Below are positions 16,166 through 25,115 of a stretch of 64,000 nt of DNA, piece after piece. The notes under the pieces are model-generated. The model was not told the DNA's origin and did not search any database. It saw only the letters and a list, made by a program, of their open reading frames with translations. The stretch is from NCBI GenBank assembly GCA_049322715.1, contig JBMOQP010000029.1, positions 1-64,000 of the forward strand, given 5' to 3'. The stretch is from Thiofaba sp049322715 (GTDB lineage: Bacteria > Pseudomonadota > Gammaproteobacteria > Halothiobacillales > Halothiobacillaceae). The position numbers were made by a program, and so were the translations under genes. How positions within the stretch are numbered: the first letter of the stretch is position 1; every line of letters starts with the position of its first letter.

Positions 16166-16771
16166 TCAGAGCTTGCCGGCCTCGCTGGCCAGATACTCGG
16201 CCACGCCCTGCGGGTCGGCCTTCATGCCCTTGTCGCCTTCCTTCCAGCCAGCCGGGCAGACCTCGCCGTGCTGCTCGGTGAACTGCAGCGCGTCGACCAT
16301 GCGGAGCATCTCGTCGATGTTGCGCCCCAGAGGCAGGTCGTTGACCACCTGGTGGCGCACGATGCCGCTCTTGTCGATCAGGAAAGAGCCGCGGAAGGCC
16401 ACGTTGCCGTCCGGGGTTTCCACGTCGTAGGCCTTGCAGATGGCGTGGTTCATGTCAGCCACCAGGGTGTAGCGGACCGGACCGATGCCGCCCTTCTCGA
16501 CCGGGGTGTTGCGCCAGGCATTGTGGGTGAAGTGGGAGTCGATGGAGACACCGATCACCTCGACGTTACGCTTCCTGAACTCCTCGATGCGGTGATCGAA
16601 GGCGATCAGCTCGGACGGGCACACGAAGGTGAAGTCGAGCGGATAGAAGAAGATGACCGCGTATTTGCCACGGATGGCGGAATCGAGACGGAAATCCTCG
16701 ACGATCTGGCCATTGCCGAGCACGGCGGCGGCGGTGAAGTTGGGGGCCTGACGGCCGACGAGTACGCCCAT
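16166..16771 (-). CDS. Typical 2-Cys peroxiredoxin (AhpC/Prx1 type)
   Basis: A 201-residue peroxidase. The peroxidatic cysteine C51 lies in YPLDFTFVCPSE, and the resolving cysteine is near the C terminus in EVCPAGWKEGDKG. The family arginine is in VAFRGSFLID. It reduces hydrogen peroxide and organic peroxides with thioredoxin or AhpF-type donors; no ahpF is adjacent. AGGAG precedes the ATG at 16771. Single gene with its own terminator. Confidence 0.93.
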   Translation of the reverse strand: MGVLVGRQAPNFTAAAVLGNGQIVEDFRLDSAIRGKYAVIFFYPLDFTFVCPSELIAFDHRIEEFRKRNVEVIGVSIDSHFTHNAWRNTPVEKGGIGPVRYTLVADMNHAICKAYDVETPDGNVAFRGSFLIDKSGIVRHQVVNDLPLGRNIDEMLRMVDALQFTEQHGEVCPAGWKEGDKGMKADPQGVAEYLASEAGKL

Positions 16772-16853
16772 GGAGGTTCTCCTTGTTGCCAGGGATGGGT
16801 CAAATGCCCGACGAGTCTAGTCGGAATCGGGCGGATGCCTCAACCCCGGCGAA

Positions 16854-17099
16854 TCAGCCGTTGATGCGCTCGTACTTGGCCTGCAGCTCCTCGCGCGTCT
16901 CCTTGTGGTCCGGGTCCGGGATGATGCAGTCGACCGGGCAGACCTCGACGCATTGGGCGGTGTCGTAGTGCCCCACGCACTCGGTGCACAGACTCGGGTC
17001 GATGACGTAGATCTCGTCCCCCTGGGAGATGGCGCCGTTCGGGCACTCCGGCTCGCACACGTCGCAGTTGATGCATTCGTCGGTAATCAGCAGGGCCAT
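16854..17099 (-). CDS. 2[4Fe-4S] ferredoxin, YfhL/Allochromatium type
   Basis: An 81-residue protein with two cluster motifs, CINCDVCEPECP and CTECVGHYDTAQCVEVCP. The second carries the extra 6-8 residue loop between cysteines, and a C-terminal helix (DHKETREELQAKYERI) follows, as in the low-potential Allochromatium vinosum-type ferredoxins. It carries electrons in the cytoplasm. It lies between ahpC and a multi-hairpin repeat. Confidence 0.93.
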   Translation of the reverse strand: MALLITDECINCDVCEPECPNGAISQGDEIYVIDPSLCTECVGHYDTAQCVEVCPVDCIIPDPDHKETREELQAKYERING

Positions 17100-17149
17100 G
17101 ATGCCTCCCGGTTGGATCAGAAAAATCGGCGCGAAATCTTAGGCGAAAA

Positions 17150-17364
17150 GTTGAAAAACTCCATCCATGAAGTTTTTCAACCCGCCTGTTGCGGTACACG
17201 CCATCATCGTTGCGCGGAGCAACGATGGGACGCGTAGCGTTCCCCGAAGGGCTGGACACATGGATGTGTCCAGCCGCAACAGGCTCCGCAAATCAACGGC
17301 TCACGCCGTTGTTTGCGCACGGGCATCCCTGCCCCAAGGGGAACCGCTGAACGTTCAGCGGTTC
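17150..17364. repeat. Multi-hairpin element (family C) between ferredoxin and coaD
   Basis: No gene is seen here. Hairpins follow one another: 17150-17181 (GTTGAAAAACT arm, 11 bp), an outer 11-bp pair GCCTGTTGCGG/CCGCAACAGGC (17184-17194 with 17274-17284) enclosing 17205-17227 (9 bp) and 17250-17275 (12 bp, GGCTGGACACAT-GG-ATGTGTCCAGCC), then 17288-17316 (12 bp, one bulge) and a perfect 24-base palindrome at 17341-17364 ending 2 bases before the coaD stop. The architecture matches 219-457 although the stems differ in sequence. Confidence 0.75.
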
Positions 17365-17365
17365 C

Positions 17366-17842
17366 TCAGCCAAACTTGACCTTCAACGCAGCCTGCACGT
17401 TCGGCGGCACGAAGGGCGTGACGTCCCCGCCGAGCCTCGCGATCTCGCGCACCAGGGTGGAGGCAAGGAAGCTGTAGCTCTCCGCCGGGGTGAGGAAGAC
17501 CGTTTCGAGCGCGGGATCCAGGCGGCGGTTGATCGCCGCGAGCTGCATCTCATACTCGAAGTCCGACACCGCGCGGAGGCCGCGGATCACCGCCCGCGCC
17601 CCCATCGCGCGGGCGAAATCGACCAGCAGGCCATGGAATGGCTCCACCCTCACCCCGGGGATGCCCGCCAGGGCCTCGCGCGCCATTGCCGTGCGCTCCG
17701 CGAGATCGAACACCGGCTGCTTGGTACTGTGTGCCGCGACCCCCACCACCACCTCGCCGAACAGCGAGGCGGCGCGCCGGATCACGTCGATGTGGCCGAG
17801 GGTGATCGGGTCGAAGGTACCGGGATAGATGGTGGCGGTCAT
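17366..17842 (-). CDS. coaD: Phosphopantetheine adenylyltransferase
   Basis: A 158-residue nucleotidyltransferase for the fourth step of coenzyme A synthesis. The signature is at the N terminus (TIYPGTFDPITLGHIDVIRRA, with the T/HxGH-type motif); further pieces are RGLRAVSDFEYEMQLAAINR and the ISSTxVRE-like ASTLVREIARLGGDV. ATG 17842 gives the normal length. It lies 8 bases downstream of rsmD on the same strand, the usual pairing. Confidence 0.95.
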   Translation of the reverse strand: MTATIYPGTFDPITLGHIDVIRRAASLFGEVVVGVAAHSTKQPVFDLAERTAMAREALAGIPGVRVEPFHGLLVDFARAMGARAVIRGLRAVSDFEYEMQLAAINRRLDPALETVFLTPAESYSFLASTLVREIARLGGDVTPFVPPNVQAALKVKFG

Positions 17843-17850
17843 GGCTCTTT

Positions 17851-18420
17851 TCAAGGACTGAAGTGGTAGAGATAGTACCCCACCTCGCCGGCCTCCCCCT
17901 GGCGCAGCAGTTCCCAGCCCGACGGCACGTCCGGGGAGCCGAGGCGCGCGGGGCGCTCCACGTAGATGCGCGCATCCGGCGCGAGCCAGCCCGCCCCGGC
18001 CAGGGCCGCGAGGACCAGGCCGAGCAGGTCGCTGGCATAGGGCGGGTCGAGGAAGACCACGTCGTACGGCCGGGACGGGGCGTGGCGCAGGAAGGCCTGC
18101 GCATCCTGGTGATGCACCCGCGCCCGTTCGGCCAGGCGCAGCAACTCTAGATTGGCAAGCAGCAGGCGCGCCGCCCCGCCATCCTTTTCGACCAGGTCGC
18201 ACCAGCTTGCCCCGCGCGAGAGCGCCTCGAGGCCGAGCACCCCGCTGCCGGCGAACAGGTCGAGCACCCGCGCGCCCGGCAGCACCGCGGCCAGCCAGTT
18301 GAACAGGGTCTCGCGCACCCTGTCCGGGGTCGGACGCAGGCCGGGCCGGTCGAGCACCTTGAGCTGGCGACGCTTGTGTTCGCCGCCGATGATCCTGACG
18401 ACGTTACTGCTGCGGGCCAC
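17851..18420 (-). CDS. rsmD: 16S rRNA (guanine-966-N2)-methyltransferase
   Basis: A 189-residue SAM-dependent methyltransferase. The family start is VVRIIGGEHKRRQL...LRPTPDRVRETLFNWL. The SAM loop is VLDLFAGSGVLGLEALSRGA and the catalytic motif is FLDPPY. It methylates G966 of 16S rRNA. It overlaps the upstream M16 peptidase gene by 17 bases and precedes coaD, so translational coupling is likely. Confidence 0.94.
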   Translation of the reverse strand: MARSSNVVRIIGGEHKRRQLKVLDRPGLRPTPDRVRETLFNWLAAVLPGARVLDLFAGSGVLGLEALSRGASWCDLVEKDGGAARLLLANLELLRLAERARVHHQDAQAFLRHAPSRPYDVVFLDPPYASDLLGLVLAALAGAGWLAPDARIYVERPARLGSPDVPSGWELLRQGEAGEVGYYLYHFSP

Positions 18421-19708
18421 CCACGATCACCATGACGAGCCGGTCGGGATGGATGCGGCGCTGCCAGGCCGCGCGGATGTCGTCCACGCTGGTCGCCTCG
18501 ACCCGACCGGGATAGCGGTCGAGGAAGTCGAGCGGCAGGCGGTAGAGGCCGATGATCGAGAGCCAGTCGGCGATCTCGCGGTTGCTGTCCAGCCGAAGCG
18601 GGAAGCCACCGACGATGTTCTTCTGCGCGTGCTCGAGCTCGGGCAGGCTCGGCCCCTCCTCGACGAAGCGGGCGAGGTTGCCGCGCAGCAGTTGTTCGGC
18701 CTGTTCCGCCTGGTCGAGCCTGGTCTGCATGCCCATCTGGAACGGGCCGGGAACGGCCATCGGCAGCAAGTAGCTGTACACGCTGTAGGCCAGGCCGCGC
18801 TTCTCGCGGATCTCCTCCATCAGGCGGGAGGAGAAGCCGCTGCCGCCGAGCACGTGGTTGCCGACATAGAGAGGGAAGTAGTCCGGGTCGACGCGCGCCA
18901 TGCCGACCTGCCCGGCCAGGATGGTCACCTGGGTGGAGGGGAACGGGATGCGCACGGTCTTGCCCTCGCCAGCCTCGGTAACCGGCGGCAGCGCCGGCAG
19001 GGGCTCGCCCCTGGGCACGGCGGCGGCCAGGCGTTCGGCCGTCCGCTCCGCCTGCTCGCGGCTCAGGTCGCCGACCAGGGCGATCACCATGCCGGCGGCG
19101 ACGTAGTGGCGTCGGTGGAAGTCCCGGACGTCCCCGACCTTCAGCGCCTGCAGGCTGTCCGCCTCGCCCTCCGGCTGGAAGGCATATGGATGGTTGCCGT
19201 AGAGCGCCTTGTAGAAGGCACGGCGGGCCACCTCCCCCGGCTGCTGCTCGCCGGCCTTGAGTCCGAGCAGGGCGCGCTCGCGCTCGCGGCGAAAGTCCTC
19301 CTCGGCAAAGCGCGGCTGCCCCATGACGGCGACGAAGGTCTCCAGGGCCGGCTCGAGCCGGGCGGGGTCGCTCAGGCTGCGCAGGCTGAGGGTGGCGGCG
19401 TCCTGACTGGCCGAGGCGCCGAAGCGCGCGCCGACGTTCTCGAAGGCCTCGGCCACGGCCTGCGCATCCCTCTCGCCCGCCCCCTGGTCCAGCAGCGCGG
19501 CAGTCAGACTGGCCAGGCCATGCGCCGCGCCATCGCGCGCGCTTCCGGCATCGAAGCTGACGCGGATATCGACCATCGGCAGGGCGCGCGCCTCAACGAA
19601 CAGCACCCGGACGCCGCCGGACGTCTCCCAGTGCTGGATGGGCAAGCCGGCCCACGCGGGGACGGCCACGAACAGGAGCAGCAGGCCGCGCAACAGATCA
19701 GCGAACAT
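18404..19708 (-). CDS. M16-family peptidase-like protein without the zinc motif
   Basis: A 434-residue secreted protein (signal peptide near VPAWAGLPI) with two M16 domains. The zinc-binding HxxEH motif is absent: the matching place reads AAHGLASLTAALLDQG. It is therefore the inactive partner of the neighbouring active M16 subunit, as in heterodimeric processing peptidases. The second domain has ...REKRGLAYSVYSYL, typical of the substrate-binding R/Y pair. ATG 19708 (GGAGG upstream) is chosen over 19774. It overlaps both neighbours (11 and 17 bases). Confidence 0.88.
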   Translation of the reverse strand: MFADLLRGLLLLFVAVPAWAGLPIQHWETSGGVRVLFVEARALPMVDIRVSFDAGSARDGAAHGLASLTAALLDQGAGERDAQAVAEAFENVGARFGASASQDAATLSLRSLSDPARLEPALETFVAVMGQPRFAEEDFRRERERALLGLKAGEQQPGEVARRAFYKALYGNHPYAFQPEGEADSLQALKVGDVRDFHRRHYVAAGMVIALVGDLSREQAERTAERLAAAVPRGEPLPALPPVTEAGEGKTVRIPFPSTQVTILAGQVGMARVDPDYFPLYVGNHVLGGSGFSSRLMEEIREKRGLAYSVYSYLLPMAVPGPFQMGMQTRLDQAEQAEQLLRGNLARFVEEGPSLPELEHAQKNIVGGFPLRLDSNREIADWLSIIGLYRLPLDFLDRYPGRVEATSVDDIRAAWQRRIHPDRLVMVIVGGPQQ

Positions 19709-21086
19709 GACGGGCACCTCCCATGCCTTCCGGGCGCGGCGGCGTCGCCCCGGGTTCGAGCGGCAGCGGGTCAAGCACCCCGACCGTCAACCGGTCGTCG
19801 ATCAGGTACTTGCGCGCCACGGACTGCACCTGTTCGGCGGTCACCGCCTCGATGCCCGGCACCAACTCGTTCAGGCGCCGGTGCCCCAGGCCGACCGTCT
19901 CGTAGGTCCCGAGACGCATCGCCTGGTAGAACACCGAGTCGCGCCCGTAGACCTCGGCCGCGATGACCTGCGCCTTGACTCGCGCCAGCTCCGCCGCACT
20001 GACCGGCTCGTCGCGCAGGCGGGCGATCTCCCGGCGCAACGCCTGTTCCAGCGCGCCGACCTCCACGCCCTCGGACGGCACGGCGGAGAGCAAGAACAGG
20101 TCATGCAGGCGGCTGTCCGCGCCGTAGCCCGCACCGACCTCGCCGGCAAGGCGCGACTCGCGCACCAGCCTCTGCTGCAGGCGCGCGCTCTGGCCGCCAT
20201 CCAACACCCCCGCCAGGACTTCCAGCGCGTAGGCCTCCCAGGCTGGCACGTCGTCCATGAGCACCGGCACCCGGTAGCCCATGAGCAGGGCGGGCAGCCT
20301 GGCCGGGGCGCGCAGCACCATGCGCCGCTCGCCGGCCTGCTCGATCGCCTGGCGGCGCTCGCGCCCGGCCAGCTCGAAGGGCTGCAGCGGACCGAAATGC
20401 TTGAGCGCGAGCCGCTTCACCTCGGCCGGCGTCACGTCGCCGACCACCACGAGGGTGGCGTTGTTCGGCGCATAGTGGGCGCGATACCAGCTGCGCAGAT
20501 CCTCGGCCCGGAGCCGGTCGAGATCGTGCATCCAGCCGATGATCGGGTGGTGGTAGCCGCCGTTGAGCCAGGCCATGGCCTGGAACTGCTCGTACAGGCG
20601 CGCGTTGGGGTCGTCCTCGGTGCGCATGCGGCGCTCTTCCTTGACCACCTCGACCTCCTTGATGAAGTCCTCCTCGCGCAGGAGCAGGTTGCGCATGCGG
20701 TCGGCCTCGAGGTTCAGGGCGACCTCGAGATGCTCCTTCGCCAGGGTCTGGAAGTAGGCGGTGTAGTCGCGACTGGTGAAAGCGTTCTCCTGCCCGCCAT
20801 GCGCGGCGATGATCTCGGAGAACTTGCCGGCGGGCAGCCTGGCCGTGCCCTTGAACATCATGTGCTCGAGCACGTGCGAGATGCCCGTCAGCCCGCCCGG
20901 CTCGTCACTCGAGCCGACCTTGTACCAGACCTGCGACGTCACCACCGGGGCGCGCGGATCCGTCTGGACGAGGATGCGCAGGCCGTTGGGCAGGCGCTCC
21001 TCGAACACCTCGGAAGCAGGCTGTGGGGCGGCCTGGGCGGCGTGCAGGCAGAGCAGACCGGCACACAACATGATCCATCGCGGCAT
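19698..21086 (-). CDS. Zinc metallopeptidase, M16 family
   Basis: A 462-residue secreted protein (cleavage near HAAQAAPQ) with the inverted zinc motif HVLEHMMFKGT and the downstream glutamate of NLEADRMRN. It is the catalytic subunit likely to pair with the next gene's inactive homologue. The substrate in the periplasm is unknown. ATG 21086 has GGAG about 9 bases upstream; the longer open frame is not needed. Divergent from ftsY, the usual order in Gammaproteobacteria. Confidence 0.9.
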   Translation of the reverse strand: MPRWIMLCAGLLCLHAAQAAPQPASEVFEERLPNGLRILVQTDPRAPVVTSQVWYKVGSSDEPGGLTGISHVLEHMMFKGTARLPAGKFSEIIAAHGGQENAFTSRDYTAYFQTLAKEHLEVALNLEADRMRNLLLREEDFIKEVEVVKEERRMRTEDDPNARLYEQFQAMAWLNGGYHHPIIGWMHDLDRLRAEDLRSWYRAHYAPNNATLVVVGDVTPAEVKRLALKHFGPLQPFELAGRERRQAIEQAGERRMVLRAPARLPALLMGYRVPVLMDDVPAWEAYALEVLAGVLDGGQSARLQQRLVRESRLAGEVGAGYGADSRLHDLFLLSAVPSEGVEVGALEQALRREIARLRDEPVSAAELARVKAQVIAAEVYGRDSVFYQAMRLGTYETVGLGHRRLNELVPGIEAVTAEQVQSVARKYLIDDRLTVGVLDPLPLEPGATPPRPEGMGGARHVR

Positions 21087-21171
21087 GGCGGGGTCTCCGT
21101 GAAAGTTCGGGCCAAAAAGTTCGTGGATGATACGATACAGGGACGTTCCCATCGTGCGACAAGAGCATTCC

Positions 21172-22287
21172 ATGTTTGGTTTCCTGCGCCGTTTCCGGCG
21201 TGAAGACAAAGCCGAAGAAACCACCCTGCCCCAGGCCGAACCCATCGCGCCCGAGCCCCTCGCCGAGCCCGCCATGCCCCCTGCCGTCGTGCAGGAGCCC
21301 GTACAGCCGCCTTCCGTCGCCGAACCGGCGTCCCTCGCGGCGGAGCCCGCCGAACCGCCGGCCGGCGGGCTGTGGTCCAGCCTGCGCAGCAAGCTCGCCC
21401 GCACCCGCGCCGGCCTGACCGAGGGTCTCGCCAGCCTGGTGCTGGGCAAGAAGCAGATCGACGACGAGCTGCTGGAGGAGATCGAGACCCGCCTGCTGCT
21501 CGCCGATGTCGGCATGGAGACCACGCAGGAGATCATCGCCGACCTCACCCGGCGCGTGTCGCGCAGGGAACTGAAGGAGCCCGAGGCCCTCCTCGAGGCC
21601 CTGTACGAGCACATGGTGCGCCTGCTGGAGCCGGTGGAGCAGCCCTTGGTCATCGACCCGGGCAGGAAACCGCATGTGATCCTCGTCGTCGGCATCAACG
21701 GCGCGGGCAAGACCACCACCATCGGTAAGCTCGGCCAGCGTTACGCGCAGGCCGGGCACAAGGTGATGCTGGCGGCGGGGGACACCTTCCGCGCCGCCGC
21801 CGTCGAGCAACTGCAGGCCTGGGGGGCGCGCACCGGCGTACCGGTCATCGCCCAGGGCCAGGGCGCGGATTCCGCCGGGGTGGTGTTCGATGCCCTGCAG
21901 GCGGCCAGGGCACGCGGCGCGGACTTGCTGATCGCGGACACGGCCGGCCGCCTGCACACCCAGGGCGGATTGATGGAGGAGGTCAAGAAGGTCAAGCGCG
22001 TGCTGGCCAAGCTCGATCCCGAGGCCCCGCACGAGGTACTGCTGGTGCTGGACGCGAGCATCGGCCAGAACGCGCTGAACCAGGCCGTGCAGTTCAACGA
22101 GGCATTGGGCGTGACCGGACTCGTCATCGCCAAGCTCGACGGTACGGCCAAGGGCGGCATCGTGTTCGCCATCACCCGCAGGCTCGGCCTGCCGATCCGC
22201 TTCATCGGCGTGGGGGAGAAGGCCGAGGACCTCCGCCCCTTCGCCGCGCGCGAATTCGTCGACGCCCTGCTCGACCACGAGTCCTGA
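21172..22287 (+). CDS. ftsY: Signal recognition particle receptor FtsY
   Basis: A 371-residue GTPase that docks ribosome-SRP complexes at the membrane. The acidic, Pro/Glu/Ala-rich A domain spans residues ~10-70. The NG domain carries G1 GINGAGKTTTIGKL, DTFRAAAVEQL, G3 DTAGRLHTQ and G4 AKLDGTAKGG. ATG 21172 (MFGFLRRF, membrane-binding basic start) is preferred over the ATG at 21127. It starts the ftsY-ftsE-ftsX operon. Confidence 0.96.
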   Translation: MFGFLRRFRREDKAEETTLPQAEPIAPEPLAEPAMPPAVVQEPVQPPSVAEPASLAAEPAEPPAGGLWSSLRSKLARTRAGLTEGLASLVLGKKQIDDELLEEIETRLLLADVGMETTQEIIADLTRRVSRRELKEPEALLEALYEHMVRLLEPVEQPLVIDPGRKPHVILVVGINGAGKTTTIGKLGQRYAQAGHKVMLAAGDTFRAAAVEQLQAWGARTGVPVIAQGQGADSAGVVFDALQAARARGADLLIADTAGRLHTQGGLMEEVKKVKRVLAKLDPEAPHEVLLVLDASIGQNALNQAVQFNEALGVTGLVIAKLDGTAKGGIVFAITRRLGLPIRFIGVGEKAEDLRPFAAREFVDALLDHES

Positions 22288-22303
22288 TGCCCGGAGGGAG
22301 GCC

Positions 22304-22962
<659 letters not shown>

Positions 22963-22966
<4 letters not shown>

Positions 22967-23901
22967 GCCGCAACCACGCCCAGCGCGGACACACCGCTGG
23001 AGTCCGCCTCAATGCCTGGCTGGCCCATCACGGTGAAAGCCTGCGCGACGCCCTCCGCCGCTTCGCCCGCCGCCCCTTCGGCCACCTGCTCAGCATGCTG
23101 GTGATCGCCGTCAGCCTGACCATTCCGATCACCCTCCTCGCCACCCTGCACGGCGCACGCACCGGCCTCGCGGGCTGGTCGAACGAGGCCGCCCAGCTGC
23201 AACTTTTCCTCAAGCCGGCGGCGAGCAGCAGCGAGGCCGATGCCCTGCTGCGGTCACTCCGCCAGGATCAGGCGATCGCGGAAGCACGCCTGATCACGCC
23301 GGAGGAAGGGATGGCCCAGCTGGCCCGCGCCCATGCGCTCGACGGCCTGCTGGATGAGCTGAAGGACAACCCCCTGCCGGCCGTGATCGAGCTCCGGCCG
23401 CACTCGGCCGCGGACATGGAAGGCCTGCGCACGCGCCTGGCCGGCCGGACCGAGGTAGACACGGTGCGGATGGATTCTGAGGCGGTCCAGCGCCTGCGTG
23501 GACTGATCGATGCCGGCGAGCGACTGACCCTGATCTTCCTCGTCATCCTCGCCCCCGCGCTGGCAATCACCGTCGGCAACACCATCCGCCTGGAACTCGA
23601 GCGGCGCGCCGAGGAGGTGCGCCTGCTGCAGCTGATCGGAGCCACCCATGCCTTCATCCGCCGCCCGCTGCTCTATGCCGGGGCCATCCTCGGCCTTGGC
23701 GGCACGCTGCTCAGCCTGCTGTTTGCGGGCCTGGCCGTTCGCCTGCTGCTCAGTGCTGCGGCTCACAACGGCTGGCAGATCGCCCTTCCGGCCGCACCCT
23801 CCTACCTTCTGCTGATCCTCATCCCCGTTGGCATCGCGCTCGGGGTGCTGGCCGCCTGGCTGGCCAGCGCGCTGCAGATCCGCCGCATCCGTCCGGCCTG
23901 A
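22963..23901 (+). CDS. ftsX: Cell division protein FtsX
   Basis: A 312-residue integral membrane protein with four predicted membrane segments (residues ~42-64, ~188-212, ~235-258 and ~280-303). A periplasmic domain lies between the first two and an FtsX/MacB fold follows. The ATG at 22963 lies inside the end of ftsE. It partners FtsE in activating septal hydrolases. A palindromic repeat starts about 30 bases after the stop. Confidence 0.94.
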
Positions 23902-23929
23902 ACAACGTCGTCGAGCTCCCGAGGGCCCG

Positions 23930-24041
23930 CTCTCGACAGCCGATCTCGATGGCCGTACCCCGAAGGGGCATTGGCCATGGATGGCCAATGGGCCTTCGAT
24001 GCGGGACCAGCCCCGAAGGGGCATCGGCCATGGATGGATTC
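23930..24041 (+). repeat. Palindromic repeat family B, copy 2 plus a partial tandem unit
   Basis: CTCTCGACAGCCGATCTCGA, GGCCGTACCCCGAAGG, then the perfect hairpin CATTGGCCAT-GG-ATGGCCAATG (about 23969-23990) and GGGCC. A second, shorter unit follows at 24002-24041: GGGACCAGCCCCGAAGGGGC, then ATCGGCCATGGATGG. The insert in dnaG matches the first unit through to GGGACCAG. It lies between ftsX and the rpoH operator. Confidence 0.88.
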
Positions 24042-24091
24042 CGCTAGCCCGGCAGCGGGCTTCGTCTACGCCTTGGGAACCTTTTTGCGGA

Positions 24092-24118
24092 TTAGCACTC
24101 AAATCAAACGAGTGCTAA
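24092..24118. promoter_or_regulatory. CIRCE element (HrcA operator) upstream of rpoH
   Basis: TTAGCACTC at 24092-24100, nine bases, then GAGTGCTAA at 24110-24118. This is an exact match to the CIRCE consensus TTAGCACTC-N9-GAGTGCTAA bound by the heat-shock repressor HrcA. It lies 32 bases before the rpoH ATG, so HrcA very probably represses rpoH here. hrcA itself is not in the window. Confidence 0.92.
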
Positions 24119-24150
24119 ATTCATCCGGGTGATACCCAGGGGTTCGACCA

Positions 24151-25002
24151 ATGCGAGAACTTGCCCACCTTTCCGCCCTGCCGGCCCAGCGAGAGGCCTT
24201 CGCCGCCTATCTGGCCGAGGTTCGCCAGATCCCGCTGCTCGCTGCCGAGGACGAATACCGCCTGGCGGTCCGCCTGCGCGACGACAAGGATCTGGATGCC
24301 GCGCGGCAGCTGGTGATGGGGCACCTGCGTTTCGTCGTACACATCGCGCGCAGCTACTCGGGCTACGGCCTGCCGCTAAGCGAGCTGGTGCAGGAAGGCA
24401 ACATCGGCCTGATGAAGGCGGTGCGACGCTACGAGCCGGACCGCAAGGTGCGCCTGATCACCTTCGCCGTGCATTGGATCCGGGCCGAGATCCACGAGTT
24501 CATCCTGCGCAACTGGCGCATGGTGCGGGTGGCCACCACCAAGGCCCAGCGCAAGCTGTTCTTCCGCCTGCGCGGCATGCGTGACGGCGAGCGCTGGCTG
24601 AGCCAGGAAGAGGCCCGGGCCATCGCCGGGGAACTCAACGTCCCGGTCAAGGAGGTGTTCGAGATGGAGTCCCGCCTGCTGGGGCGCGACGTCGCCATCG
24701 AGCCGGAGCAGGACGAGGAGGCGCACCTGGCCCCGATCGCCTGGCTCGAGGCCCCGGACAGCGATCCGGCCGAGGCGCTGGAGCAGATCGACAGCCAGGG
24801 CTTCCGCCTGGAGCAGCTCGAATCCGCCCTCGATGCCCTTGATGCCCGCAGCCGCGACATCGTCCGCCGCCGCTGGCTGGTCGAGGGCGAGAAGGCGACG
24901 TTGCACGAGCTGGCCGCCGAGTACCAGGTCTCCGCCGAGCGCATCCGCCAGATCGAGCAGGCCGCCATGCGCAAGATGCGCCAGGCCATCACGGTGGAAT
25001 AA
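24151..25002 (+). CDS. rpoH: Heat-shock sigma factor RpoH (sigma-32)
   Basis: A 283-residue sigma-70-family protein that directs RNA polymerase to heat-shock promoters. Region 2 (SGYGLPLSELVQEGNIGLMKAVRRYEPDRKVRLITFAVHWIRAEI) is followed by the RpoH box QRKLFFRLR, which distinguishes sigma-32 from other sigma factors. Region 4 ends with VSAERIRQIEQAAMRKMR. A perfect CIRCE operator precedes it and a strong terminator follows. The ftsYEX-rpoH order is normal; the repeat between ftsX and rpoH is extra. Confidence 0.96.
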   Translation: MRELAHLSALPAQREAFAAYLAEVRQIPLLAAEDEYRLAVRLRDDKDLDAARQLVMGHLRFVVHIARSYSGYGLPLSELVQEGNIGLMKAVRRYEPDRKVRLITFAVHWIRAEIHEFILRNWRMVRVATTKAQRKLFFRLRGMRDGERWLSQEEARAIAGELNVPVKEVFEMESRLLGRDVAIEPEQDEEAHLAPIAWLEAPDSDPAEALEQIDSQGFRLEQLESALDALDARSRDIVRRRWLVEGEKATLHELAAEYQVSAERIRQIEQAAMRKMRQAITVE

Positions 25003-25040
25003 CCCGGGACGGAAGGTTCGTTTCCCTCCCCTTGCATAGC

Positions 25041-25072
25041 AAAAGGCCCGCACACGTGCGGGCCTTTCCGTT
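25041..25072 (+). terminator. Terminator after rpoH
   Basis: AAAGGCCCGCAC-ACGT-GCGGGCCTTT followed by CCGTTTT. The near-perfect symmetry lets it also serve the leftward cco operon, whose last gene ends at 25116. Confidence 0.85.
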
Positions 25073-25115
25073 TTGGGCCGGCTGGGAGGTCTCCCCCTGC
25101 CGACCGACAACTCGA

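Noticed and set aside
17100..17365. Possible CRISPR array, because of serial palindromes
   Set aside because: The hairpins differ in sequence and spacing, there is no repeated unit with unique spacers, and no cas gene is in the window. The same applies to 219-457.
18404..19708. M16 gene as a pseudogene because it lacks HxxEH
   Set aside because: The frame is intact, and inactive M16 partners next to an active subunit are normal at this locus.
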